Assembly: GCA_030267565.1 (NCBI GenBank)
Contig: BRXU01000019.1
Location: forward strand, 1,910,501-1,974,500
Source: Pleodorina starrii
Taxonomy: Eukaryota > Chlorophyta > Chlorophyceae > Chlamydomonadales > Volvocaceae
DNA: 64,000 nucleotides
Direction of reading: 5' to 3'
The stretch's first letter is position 1. Each line of letters begins with the position of its first letter. The notes beneath the pieces are model-generated. The model saw only the letters and a program-made list of their open reading frames with translations. It made no database searches and was not told where the DNA came from. Position numbers and translations under genes: made by a program. Positions 56,380 to 64,000 of the stretch are shown here, piece by piece.

Positions 56380-59300
56380 CGTGAGGCATGAGGCATTACA
56401 TGTGTACGAGCCAAAATGGCTGGTAACATGCGTCCCCCCACAACGGCTATCCGTCAAGGGGCGCACTTTAAGACAACATAAGCCGTATGGTTAGCTACCA
56501 AGCAGCTCGGTACGCGCTTTCTGAATCTGGGATAAGAGACTGCCCAGTTTCGCCGGGTCAAAGGTCCCCATCACATCCACCATGCTGCCACCCATAGGGA
56601 AGCCTATTGCCTCTCGTAATGGTGCATAACCCGGACATTCCATCAGCACGTGCAACTCGTCTTCTACCGACCCGCCGTGGCACACCCGACATATCCTCTC
56701 CGCGCGCGGTTTCCGACCCGGTCCCCGTGCAAACCTTGACACATCCAAGTCCCAACGTCCCAGCCGAAAACGCATCAGGGCCGTGTGGTGCTTTCTCGGC
56801 ATACACACCCTCAAGTGATCCAATGTTCGCTTGTGGTCCGAGTACGAATACGCCACACCCATCCATTTCAGGTACCGACACGCGGTAACCCCGGGTGCTC
56901 CCCGTCCCACACCCCCTTCCTCATACTCTGGAAAATTCCGCGGGTCCCTATCGAGGCTACCCGAGCTCCAATCCAACAAAAGGCGACGTCTGAACTCGGC
57001 CAGTAAATTGTCAAACGGGATCTCCAGGCCCAAGATCGCCTTTGCCTTCTCTTCATTGTTAAGATCCACGGGTACATGTTGCCTGTAGTCAAATCCGAGA
57101 GTCTCGAAAATCCGGAGCACCTTACCCGCCCAAAAATATTCGTGCGTGGCTGAATGATCTGTTTCCAACCACGATTTGATATCTTCCTCAAGCACTGCCC
57201 GTGCCAACGACGTGGATTGCCGCGCTACACGCTTCCAGAAGCCAAATACCTGGCGCGCCCAAAAGTAGTGCAATGGTAACTGCGACGTTTCCGCGAACAA
57301 TTGTCGGTTAGGCGGCAGGCTAGCGCCTACCACCTTCCGCAAAAAGATCCTTTGGACCTCGACCATCGGGTCCGCCATACACCTCTCAAAGACGCCTGCC
57401 GCGCGCCCTACACTCTTCACCCATTTCCCCCACTTCTTTAGCAATACCCCATTCTCCCCAGCTGGCGCTGAGCCAGGGCTCTGTCCCCAACGGTGCCACT
57501 CTTTAATTCTTTGACGCCCCATGGTCCCCAGCGCCTCACGGATAGCGTCAGGGCCCCACACTTCAGCCCCGTACGACAGTAACGACCTGATTTGCACGTC
57601 AAAGCATCGCAACATAAGATCGGGGACCCATATTCGATTCCTATCCAGTTTCTGCATCAACGCAAACACCGCTCTTCGCCCCACATCGCACAGCTCCATA
57701 CGGCACGAATCAAACGAAAAACTGGGTCCGTATCGCAAGCCGAGGTACTTCGCACGTTCCTTCACTGGGACAGGTTGCCCAGCGAATTTCAGTTGGCTCG
57801 CACCTTCCATCAACGTCGCTAGCGTATCTTGCCTGCCGGCGAAAACTAATAGCTCGCACTTGTTGACGTTCAGACTCATCCCGAAGCCCTCGCAGTATTC
57901 CACCAGTCTGTCCAACAGGAATTGCATGCGTGCGGGGTTCGTTGCGAATAACGTTAAGTCATCCGCATACAGGAGCTCCGGAACCCTTTTCCCCCCGACG
58001 ATCGGGGACCCCCCCTGTGGCCACCGCCGATCGCGTTCGTCGACGTAGTTCGCAAACGTCTCGATGAACATTCCGAATAAGACCGGACTTAGGGGGCACC
58101 CTTGCTTCACCCCTTGATCCGACTTAAAAGGTGTGCCCCTCTGACCGTTCACCTTCACCCGAAGCTCCACGTTGTCGTACGCTCGCCTCAGAGCGTCCAT
58201 CATTTGACCCCCCACGCCACGTTCTGCTAGCCGCGCCCAAAGCGTCTTCCTATCCACCCGATCGAACGCCTTCTCAAAATCTATTTGACACACCAGCAAC
58301 CCACTCTGCCCCGGTCTTGCGTAACGGTTCAGGATATGACGCAACACAAAAAGATGGTGCTGCGTGCCTAGGCCCTGGCGAAAGCCTGCCTGGCACCAGT
58401 GACGCACAGGCAGCTCCACAGGGTCCGCTTCCGCGAATTTGGTGAGGCGGCGCTCAAGCACGGATGCGTAGCATTTTGCGAGTACGCCGCCAACCGCTAT
58501 GCCCCGATAGTTACTACAGTCCGTTGGGTCACGTCCGTTTCGCTTATAAACAGGAACCAGGTCTGACACGGTGAACTGCTCCGGAAAATCGCCCTTGGAG
58601 CGGATGTGCTCCATGAGTGCCTGTAGCACCGGCGCCAACCGGTTGATTTCCGGCCTGTCGTCATCACTATTACGCAGCCGTCTAGCATACTTGTAACACT
58701 CCCCACACACCTTCTCTGGTCCACTGGATTTACCGTTAGGTAGATCCTCCAGGACACTGGCTACCTCTTCAACCGCGATGGGGATATTGAGTGCCGCATC
58801 CGCCGCCGCCTGCCTCCGGTTCCTCTCTTCCCATCCCATGACGTTCCACCATGCCCCGTTCCCATGCGCCCTGTTGATAAACGCCAGCATCTCAAACGCT
58901 TTCCTGTTGTCGGGCTCCCGCTGCCTCTCATTGTACAGCTTCTGGAAATGCTCCCGCCACACATCTCCCTCAGAGATCGGACATGGGCTGAGTACCCCTC
59001 CCGCCAACTTCTGCCATAGGGCCCTGGGGTCCCCGCGGCAGGAACTGATAAACTCGCGCCATTCCTTCTGCTCAAACGCCGCCATGGCGTGTCTCCGCGC
59101 TCTATTGTACACCTGCCTTGCCTCCTTGAACGCTAGCCATGCCGCAGATGACCTATCCTGCCCATGAGCAGTGATCAACCTCGCGTCCATGATCGCATGC
59201 TTCTGTGCACATTCCTCGTTCCACCACGGTGCGTGCCCTGAGCGGGGCTGAGGCCCTGGCTGCCCTACTCCGAACGTCCTTCTCATGGCCCCGTACAGAA

Positions 59301-59400
59301 CATTTCCGATGCGGTCAACCGCTTGCGTGCTGTTCACTGAGCCCTCAGCGAGCCCTTTGTGGGCGTGTGAGTGTATGCCGTACTGTGTGCTTGGGGAGGG
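56380..59400 (-). mobile_element. 5'-truncated L1-like LINE with open reverse-transcriptase frame
   Basis: Non-LTR retrotransposon remnant on the minus strand; 59400 is only an approximate 5' limit. The single open frame encodes ORF2-type reverse transcriptase without the usual N-terminal endonuclease, so the copy is 5'-truncated, as is common for LINEs. The 3' end probably follows the TGTAA signal at 56400-56396 on the minus strand, about 90 bases after the stop. I could not identify target-site duplications. Confidence 0.85.
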
Positions 59401-59571
59401 GCCCCGTGCCCTGTGGGGTAGGGCGCTGTGAGGGATGCCCCCCCCGTTTGTGCAGTGCAGCACTTGATTGAGTTGACACGACAGCGCGGCGATAGGAAAT
59501 CGGGAGGCGCCTGCCTTGAACCGACAACTGCATGTGGCCCGGTCAACTGTGGCCAAAGCAAGGCCAACCAC
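56491..59571 (-). CDS. LINE ORF2 reverse transcriptase, 5'-truncated
   Basis: Open frame of 1,026 codons without a stop or frameshift. Visible features in order: WWNEECAQKHAI pre-RT region; LPNGKSSGPEKV, NYRGIAVGGVLAKCYASVLE and QAGFRQGLGTQHHL of the fingers; CQIDFEKAFDRVDR (first catalytic Asp); SDQGVKQGCPLSPVLF; the catalytic YADD at 57969-57958; FGMSLNVNKCELLVF of the palm and thumb. A C-terminal cysteine/histidine knuckle (CRVC, ELHVLMEC) lies near 56640-56700. An endonuclease domain is absent. The first 70-odd residues have no RT-like features and probably come from flanking DNA. The intact frame suggests a fairly recent insertion, but without endonuclease and 5' end it should not move on its own. 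Confidence 0.9.
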   Translation of the reverse strand: MVGLALATVDRATCSCRFKAGASRFPIAALSCQLNQVLHCTNGGGIPHSALPHRARGPSPSTQYGIHSHAHKGLAEGSVNSTQAVDRIGNVLYGAMRRTFGVGQPGPQPRSGHAPWWNEECAQKHAIMDARLITAHGQDRSSAAWLAFKEARQVYNRARRHAMAAFEQKEWREFISSCRGDPRALWQKLAGGVLSPCPISEGDVWREHFQKLYNERQREPDNRKAFEMLAFINRAHGNGAWWNVMGWEERNRRQAAADAALNIPIAVEEVASVLEDLPNGKSSGPEKVCGECYKYARRLRNSDDDRPEINRLAPVLQALMEHIRSKGDFPEQFTVSDLVPVYKRNGRDPTDCSNYRGIAVGGVLAKCYASVLERRLTKFAEADPVELPVRHWCQAGFRQGLGTQHHLFVLRHILNRYARPGQSGLLVCQIDFEKAFDRVDRKTLWARLAERGVGGQMMDALRRAYDNVELRVKVNGQRGTPFKSDQGVKQGCPLSPVLFGMFIETFANYVDERDRRWPQGGSPIVGGKRVPELLYADDLTLFATNPARMQFLLDRLVEYCEGFGMSLNVNKCELLVFAGRQDTLATLMEGASQLKFAGQPVPVKERAKYLGLRYGPSFSFDSCRMELCDVGRRAVFALMQKLDRNRIWVPDLMLRCFDVQIRSLLSYGAEVWGPDAIREALGTMGRQRIKEWHRWGQSPGSAPAGENGVLLKKWGKWVKSVGRAAGVFERCMADPMVEVQRIFLRKVVGASLPPNRQLFAETSQLPLHYFWARQVFGFWKRVARQSTSLARAVLEEDIKSWLETDHSATHEYFWAGKVLRIFETLGFDYRQHVPVDLNNEEKAKAILGLEIPFDNLLAEFRRRLLLDWSSGSLDRDPRNFPEYEEGGVGRGAPGVTACRYLKWMGVAYSYSDHKRTLDHLRVCMPRKHHTALMRFRLGRWDLDVSRFARGPGRKPRAERICRVCHGGSVEDELHVLMECPGYAPLREAIGFPMGGSMVDVMGTFDPAKLGSLLSQIQKARTELLGS

Positions 59572-59919
59572 ACGGCGCGAGCCTTGTTGTTACCAAGGAC
59601 CAGCACGGCCCTTGGCAACTATAATTTATAAATATGCTACGCATGCAGAGAATGGTATTCTCGGATTCTATAGCTGGAAAGCGGACCGACCGACCCATGC
59701 CGTCAACCGACGGTCAACTGCGGTCAACCATTGTCGGATTCGTACACCTCGACCCCGACAAGCGACAACTGACGCCTCACCACTTTGTGTAGAGCACCAG
59801 CACTTATCATTATACGTTATCGTGCGCCTCACCAACAAAAGTTTGAGATTTAGATTACATCCCGTCTCTGCAGCTTTTAGTCCCTTTGATCCTACCGGTA
59901 CTTTTGGTACTTGCCCATC
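59572..59919. promoter_or_regulatory. Upstream region of the methyltransferase gene
   Basis: Contains an A/T-rich stretch with TATAATTTATAAATATG around 59621-59637 and three copies of GTCAAC between 59700 and 59730, plus one at 59541. The distance from the TATA-like stretch to the start codon (about 290 bases) would allow a 5' leader. Inference only. Confidence 0.35.
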
Positions 59920-61169
59920 ATGAGTTCAAAAGGACCTGACAGGGACAGAATATGGAACTTTCAAAAGCCCGAATACTGGAACGATAGATACAAACAGCGT
60001 CTTTACGAGCAGGCGGACGTATTCAACGAGCGCAAATTCGATTGGCTGTGCACGTACGAAGCAGTGCGTGATCATATTGATCCATACCTGGCGGGTGCAA
60101 CCTTGGCTCTGGACATTGGTTGTGGGAACGCAGATTTCGCAGCAGCAGTATGTGAGGCTCATCCGTCACTACATGTTACGGGGATCGATTACAGCTGTTC
60201 GCTGTTCGACCTTTGCGGCAGCTCGCTGGGCCCGGCCAAACAGACGCAATGGCTGGTAATGGATGCGCGTGCTCTGGCCTTCCGAGATCTTTCTTTCGAT
60301 GTCATTTTGGACAAGGGATGCCTAGACGCACTTTTGGCGGGCTTCGATCAAGTTGCACTGCTGCGCAGTTGGGGTCGCGAAGTCACCAGCAAGGAGGAAC
60401 ACCTCAGCCAAGGAGTGTTCAATTCCGTCATGCAGCTGTTGAGAGAGGTGGAGAGGTGCCTGGTCCCTGGCGGGAGGTGAGTAGCCATATTGTCCGGGCT
60501 TTAGGGTTTTGAAGGGGTAGCGTCGACCTTGTCTATGGTCAGGCGTTGGCGGTGGCGCAACCTACACTTGGAAACTCCCATGGACGCGTGTAGCTGACCG
60601 TTCCACGTCGCCCGTGGTCCTGGCCTTCACGTGTTTTTCATCGGGGGGGGGATTTCTGCTAGACGAGGGGGCGGGAGCGCTGAGGGCTTAGGTATGACAA
60701 CCCGCCGTTATACGCCGAACCATTTCGGTCACGCCGTCTGGTTCCCACGGACTAATCAAACTTCCTTCAAATTTCGAATCCACATTGCCGTCAAGTACCG
60801 CACCTCGGTATCACACAAATATGGACAATCCTGAAGACTGTGTCGTCCCCGTGATGCTCGCCGCACTGCAGATACGTCTGCATCAGTTACGAGGGACTGA
60901 CAGGAAGGGAGCGCTTCTTCACAGCCGCTGTTGAGGCGGGGCTGTCGCTGACACTGGTGCGGACGGCTGTGGAGGCAGACAGCCACAACTTCATCTACAT
61001 CTTCGTCAAGGGCCCGGCGCCAGCCGCGCTGCCAGCACCAGCGCCCGCGGCACAGTCAGGGCAGGGCGTGTGGGCCGATGGCGGCGCTGTCGCTGCCGGG
61101 TCTACTGGGGCACTGGTAGCTGGCCAAGAGGAGCCTGCGGTGCCCGGCTCATCAGCCCCTGGCCAATAA
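59920..61169 (+). CDS. Class I methyltransferase, EEF1AKMT4/METTL13 type
   Basis: S-adenosylmethionine-dependent methyltransferase; relatives methylate lysines of elongation factor 1A. Two exons, 59920-60476 and 60872-61169, join in phase (PGGR across the junction) to 284 residues. Family signs: an N-terminal EYWNDRYKQ, motif I ALDIGCGNADFA, motif II VTGIDYS, the post-motif FDVILDKGCLDALLAG, then LREVERCLVPGGRYVCISY, GRERFF and HNFIYIFVKGP. The last 60 residues are Ala/Gly-rich and disordered. Substrate cannot be told from the sequence. The ATG used is the first in the open frame. Confidence 0.85.
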
Positions 61170-62796
61170 GGATGTCAAGGGGGGCCGTGCCCATGTACCA
61201 CCACAGCCCAACAAAGGGGAGGGAGCTTGTTGTCACAGCCGGAATATTGAGGCGCAGCCGTGTTACTGCAGCCTGCAGTGCGTCACGTCGTGTGCCGGCT
61301 ACCTCCCTCGGGGTAGGTGCTTCGGGGTACCCAGGACTGGACTGGGTGGGGGCCGCAGCTGTTATTTTTTTATTGCAGCGGGCTCCAGACCCGTGAACAG
61401 AGCTGTTGTCATTGAAGGGACAGCAGTTTTTATCGCGCCCGCCAAATCTGGGGCTGCTGATGGGGCCGGGAGGGGCACCTTCGGGCAGCATGTAACAGAG
61501 CGGCGTGCAGCCCGATTTAGCACCCTAGGCTACGTCTGCTGCCGCCGAACGACGCTCGTCGTCGCCTGCAGGAAATTGCTGGGGGTGGGGGGCAATGTAT
61601 TTCTGTGTTTCAAGGTTGTGGGGCGCGTTACCCCCATATCCGAAGGATTACCCATACGAGCCAGGGGCCCAAGGGGTAAGAGAACGCCATCAACAGAATT
61701 TAAATCAGCGCCAATGTCATTGTGTCCACCTTCGCTTGCCCCCCCGCCTCGCCCTTCACGAAATCGCGCAGGTTGCCGACGGCTGTCCATGGCGATGTCG
61801 ATGGCGCGGGACAGCTGAGTGCTCGCGTGACTCCACTCCCTGAGGCCTGCGTATTGCTATGTCATGCCTATGTCCTTGGCGCATGCGACACCGGCACGTC
61901 GTGGGCCGGACACAGTTTGACAGCTCGTGCCCGGCAAGCAGCAAGCTGTCAGCGATTTGCGTGGTTCGTAGTCCGGAAGCCCGCGTTTACAGCGACATGG
62001 CTTCGAGGGCGGCGCTGTAATTTCTCGTTGCCTCGCCCCTTACCAACAAACGTTGTTTGCAGTCGTCATGTTCGGCGCGACCTGGACGCCCCTTAACTCT
62101 ATGCATCAACCATACGCACAGCAACAGAAGACGACACACACGCAGTGGCGACAGGAGGAGGAAGGACCCGTCCACAATGACAGCACAAGACGAAACCCAG
62201 AAAGCCGCTCCGAAATGAACAGGTGACACTGACAAAAAAACACGGTTGTACGATAACAACCGTAGAACGATGGCGGACCTCGCTGCAAAAGCGCCAACCC
62301 CAGCGCAGCTTGGCCGCAGGCAATGAACGGAAAACTGCGGTGTTATTTCACCCCATGGCGAACTGTCCACATCCTAGCGCAGCCGCCGCCGGCACCCTTG
62401 GAAGTCGCCGTGTCCACGTCGTCTCGCCCACGGTGAAGGAACGGAGGAACGCCCCTTCCGCTCGCGTAGCAAAGTGCGTGAGTGCTGCCTGCCCAGCCTG
62501 TTGTCGCCTCAGCCCCACATATCGGCCTGCATTGGCATGGAGACGCAGGGACAGGCCGCAAAGCACGTCTCAGCCACAGACGCCCCCATTCCGCCAGTCG
62601 GTCGGTCGGTCGGTCATGATGCGCCAGCTGACGAAGACCAGGCTTGCCGCGGTCTCAAAAAGGCACGCGCGCTCACAACAGCCCACAACTCGCGCCGCAC
62701 CCACCGACCCCATCAGAACACCGACAAACATCGACAGCTGGCCCTTGAACCTCAGTGACATTTAATCGCACTTGTCACCCTACTCCAGCCTGCCTC
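61170..62796. other. Convergent intergenic region, methyltransferase and second SMC5
   Basis: 1.6 kb between two stop codons that face each other. TGTAA at 61491-61495 could end the methyltransferase transcript, and TGTAA on the minus strand at 61991-61987 could end the SMC5-like transcript. A (GGTC)4 tract stands at 62600-62615. The open frames in this region have no recognisable protein features. Confidence 0.45.
61491..61495 (+). promoter_or_regulatory. Candidate polyadenylation signal of the methyltransferase gene
   Basis: TGTAA, 322 bases after the stop codon. Confidence 0.4.
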
Positions 62797-63690
62797 TTAA
62801 GCCCACCCCGCGCTTACTGTCGTAAACGTCGCCGGAAGGCCCTCCTCCATTTCGGCGCTGCTGTAGATGATGAGCGTGTGGATGTCTCGCGAGTACGTCA
62901 GATTGGAGAGCAGCTTGGGTGTGAGCAGGAAGCACTGCGGCGTGTGCTCCTCAGTGCTGGCGGCCACCAGCTGCTTGTACACCTGTGGGTGGTGGTGAGG
63001 GGGGAGAAGTCAGCGCGTTGGGATGGGATGGGGCTGTTCATGGCGTCAGCAGGTAGGCAGGTACTGTAAATGGGCGCGCCAGAGTTAACATTTCTCTGTA
63101 ATGAAGGGCAGTGCAGCACCTCATCACTCTCGCCTCCTCCCCACCTTCCGCAGTGACTTATTCTTATATAAAGGAGCATATCGCTCCCTGACCCCCCCAC
63201 CTTGCGCTCGTTGATGGGGTCCATCCCCTGGTTGATCTCATCCACCACGCGGAAGGGGGTCTCCGTGACGCCCTGAACACACGAGGGGGAGGGGGGGAGG
63301 GCAGGGCGCGGCGGCGCGGGGCCAGCTCCTGGTGATCAGTCCCGGGCTTCCAGACACCCTGAACACCCCCACTGCTGCGACAGACCGCCGACGCGCAGAA
63401 GCCTCAACCACGAGATTCCTCCCTACTGCCTATCGCAGCCTCCAAACAACCCATAATCCCCCCTTGAGGCAATCACCGGCCCTCCCAAGTGACGCCCCTC
63501 TCTGCGGACGACGCCGGGACGATGCCTCTCTGACCCCTTGCCCTCCTGCCTCTCTACCTTCAGAAGCAACCACATCCACGCCCGCACCTGCAGCGCGATT
63601 AGGTAGAGGATGGTGGAGACGCTGCGCTCGCCGCCACTCTGCCGCGTACCGGTCAGCAGCTGCATGTCCTCGTGCGCTCGGAACTGCACC
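62797..63690 (-). CDS. SMC5: Second SMC5 gene, C-terminal exons only
   Basis: Exons on the minus strand 63690-63588, 63272-63201, 62982-62797; the gene continues beyond 64000. They encode the SMC5 C-terminal head: a QSGGERSVSTILYLIALQ signature, Walker [19 protein letters not shown], then [18 protein letters not shown] and a short end. The 103-base and 72-base exons have the same length and phase as those of the upstream SMC5 gene (53578-53680, 54341-54412). This copy has the canonical Gln in the signature and lacks the Gly-rich insert and extra last exon. I saw no SMC-like exon between 63691 and the edge, so the preceding exon must lie outside. Confidence 0.88.
63153..63197 (-). repeat. Copy of the short hairpin repeat in the second SMC5 gene
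   Basis: The minus strand reads GTCAGGGAGCGATATGCTCC, then TTTATATAAGAATAAGTCAC. It begins only a few bases after the donor at 63200, in sense orientation. Confidence 0.8.
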
Positions 63691-64000
63691 CTGTCATCAC
63701 GGCGGCAAGGAGGAGGGCGGCAGGGGACTGCTTGGCCACACACACACACCGGCTGGGACAAACGTTGTGACCAGGACGCGCTGGGGGGCTGGGTCGTTAG
63801 GGGCGTCGTCCACGCCCCGGCTATAATGCGCCGCCAGGAGCCAAACCCACATATGAGATACAAGCCAATTGATACGGACTGCAGTGCGGTGCAGTGCGGC
63901 CCAAAACCTTGAACGACCTTTTACAGGAGAATGCGTCCTCGGTGGCAAAAGAGCACTCCAGACGATGGATGCGGCGCCTGCACTCGGACACCTCGCGCCT
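63691..64000. other. Intron of the second SMC5 gene
   Basis: Upstream (gene sense) of the 103-base signature exon. No frame here matches the expected preceding SMC5 sequence, so this is probably intron up to the window edge. Confidence 0.45.

Noticed and set aside
62223..62765. Plus-strand ORF of 180 codons
   Set aside because: No recognisable features, and it overlaps the expected 3' untranslated region of the second SMC5 gene.
63930..64000. Additional exon of the second SMC5 gene (frame with SECRRRIHRLECSF)
   Set aside because: Looks coiled-coil-like but does not match the segment expected just before the signature exon, and the phase cannot be checked beyond the edge.

Overview
The window looks like nuclear DNA of a volvocine (Chlamydomonas-type) green alga. 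The evidence is very high GC, genes split into many short exons by GT-AG introns, proteins full of Ala/Gly/Pro/Gln low-complexity stretches, candidate TGTAA polyadenylation signals, CCCTAAAA-type telomere-like units, a nuclear psb28 gene with a chloroplast transit peptide, and an L1-like LINE. I built the gene models by hand from splice sites and reading-frame phase. Where I give exon lists, the frames join without a stop unless I say otherwise.

Layout. (1) 1-7778, minus: an RCC1-repeat protein whose 3' end runs off the left edge. (2) 8214-12508, plus: an unrecognised 658-residue protein with two CxxC pairs. (3) 13274-23396, plus: a BRCT protein of about 2,788 residues with a single 6.5-kb exon; BRCT domains lie at the N-terminus and near the C-terminus. 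(4) 24198-24958, minus: psb28, a photosystem II assembly factor. (5) 25199-25690, plus: an 82-residue protein with a mitochondrial-type presequence and one membrane span. (6) 27020-35188, minus: a 1,415-residue protein whose first 400 residues follow the domain order of plant CBP60 (calmodulin-binding protein 60) transcription factors, followed by a large Gln/Pro/Gly-rich tail. (7) 35835-55621, plus: a complete SMC5 gene of 23 exons, with a 6-kb, 12-bp minisatellite in the intron before the hinge exon. (8) 56380-about 59400, minus: a 5'-truncated LINE with an open reverse-transcriptase frame. (9) 59920-61169, plus: an EEF1AKMT4/METTL13-type methyltransferase. (10) 62797-63690 and beyond, minus: the C-terminal exons of a second SMC5 gene, running off the right edge.

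Working together. SMC5 belongs to the SMC5/6 DNA-repair complex and the BRCT protein probably also acts in the DNA-damage response, but nothing in the sequence shows coupling. Gene pairs 1/2, 4/5 and 6/7 are divergent over short intergenic regions. Pairs 3/4, 5/6 and 9/10 are convergent.

The most unusual signals are the CBP60-like algal protein, a dispersed intronic repeat whose end resembles a 5' splice site and which always sits near a donor in sense or near an acceptor in antisense, the minisatellite-filled SMC5 intron, the inverted SMC5 paralogue pair, and a repeated 17-residue motif in the giant BRCT protein.
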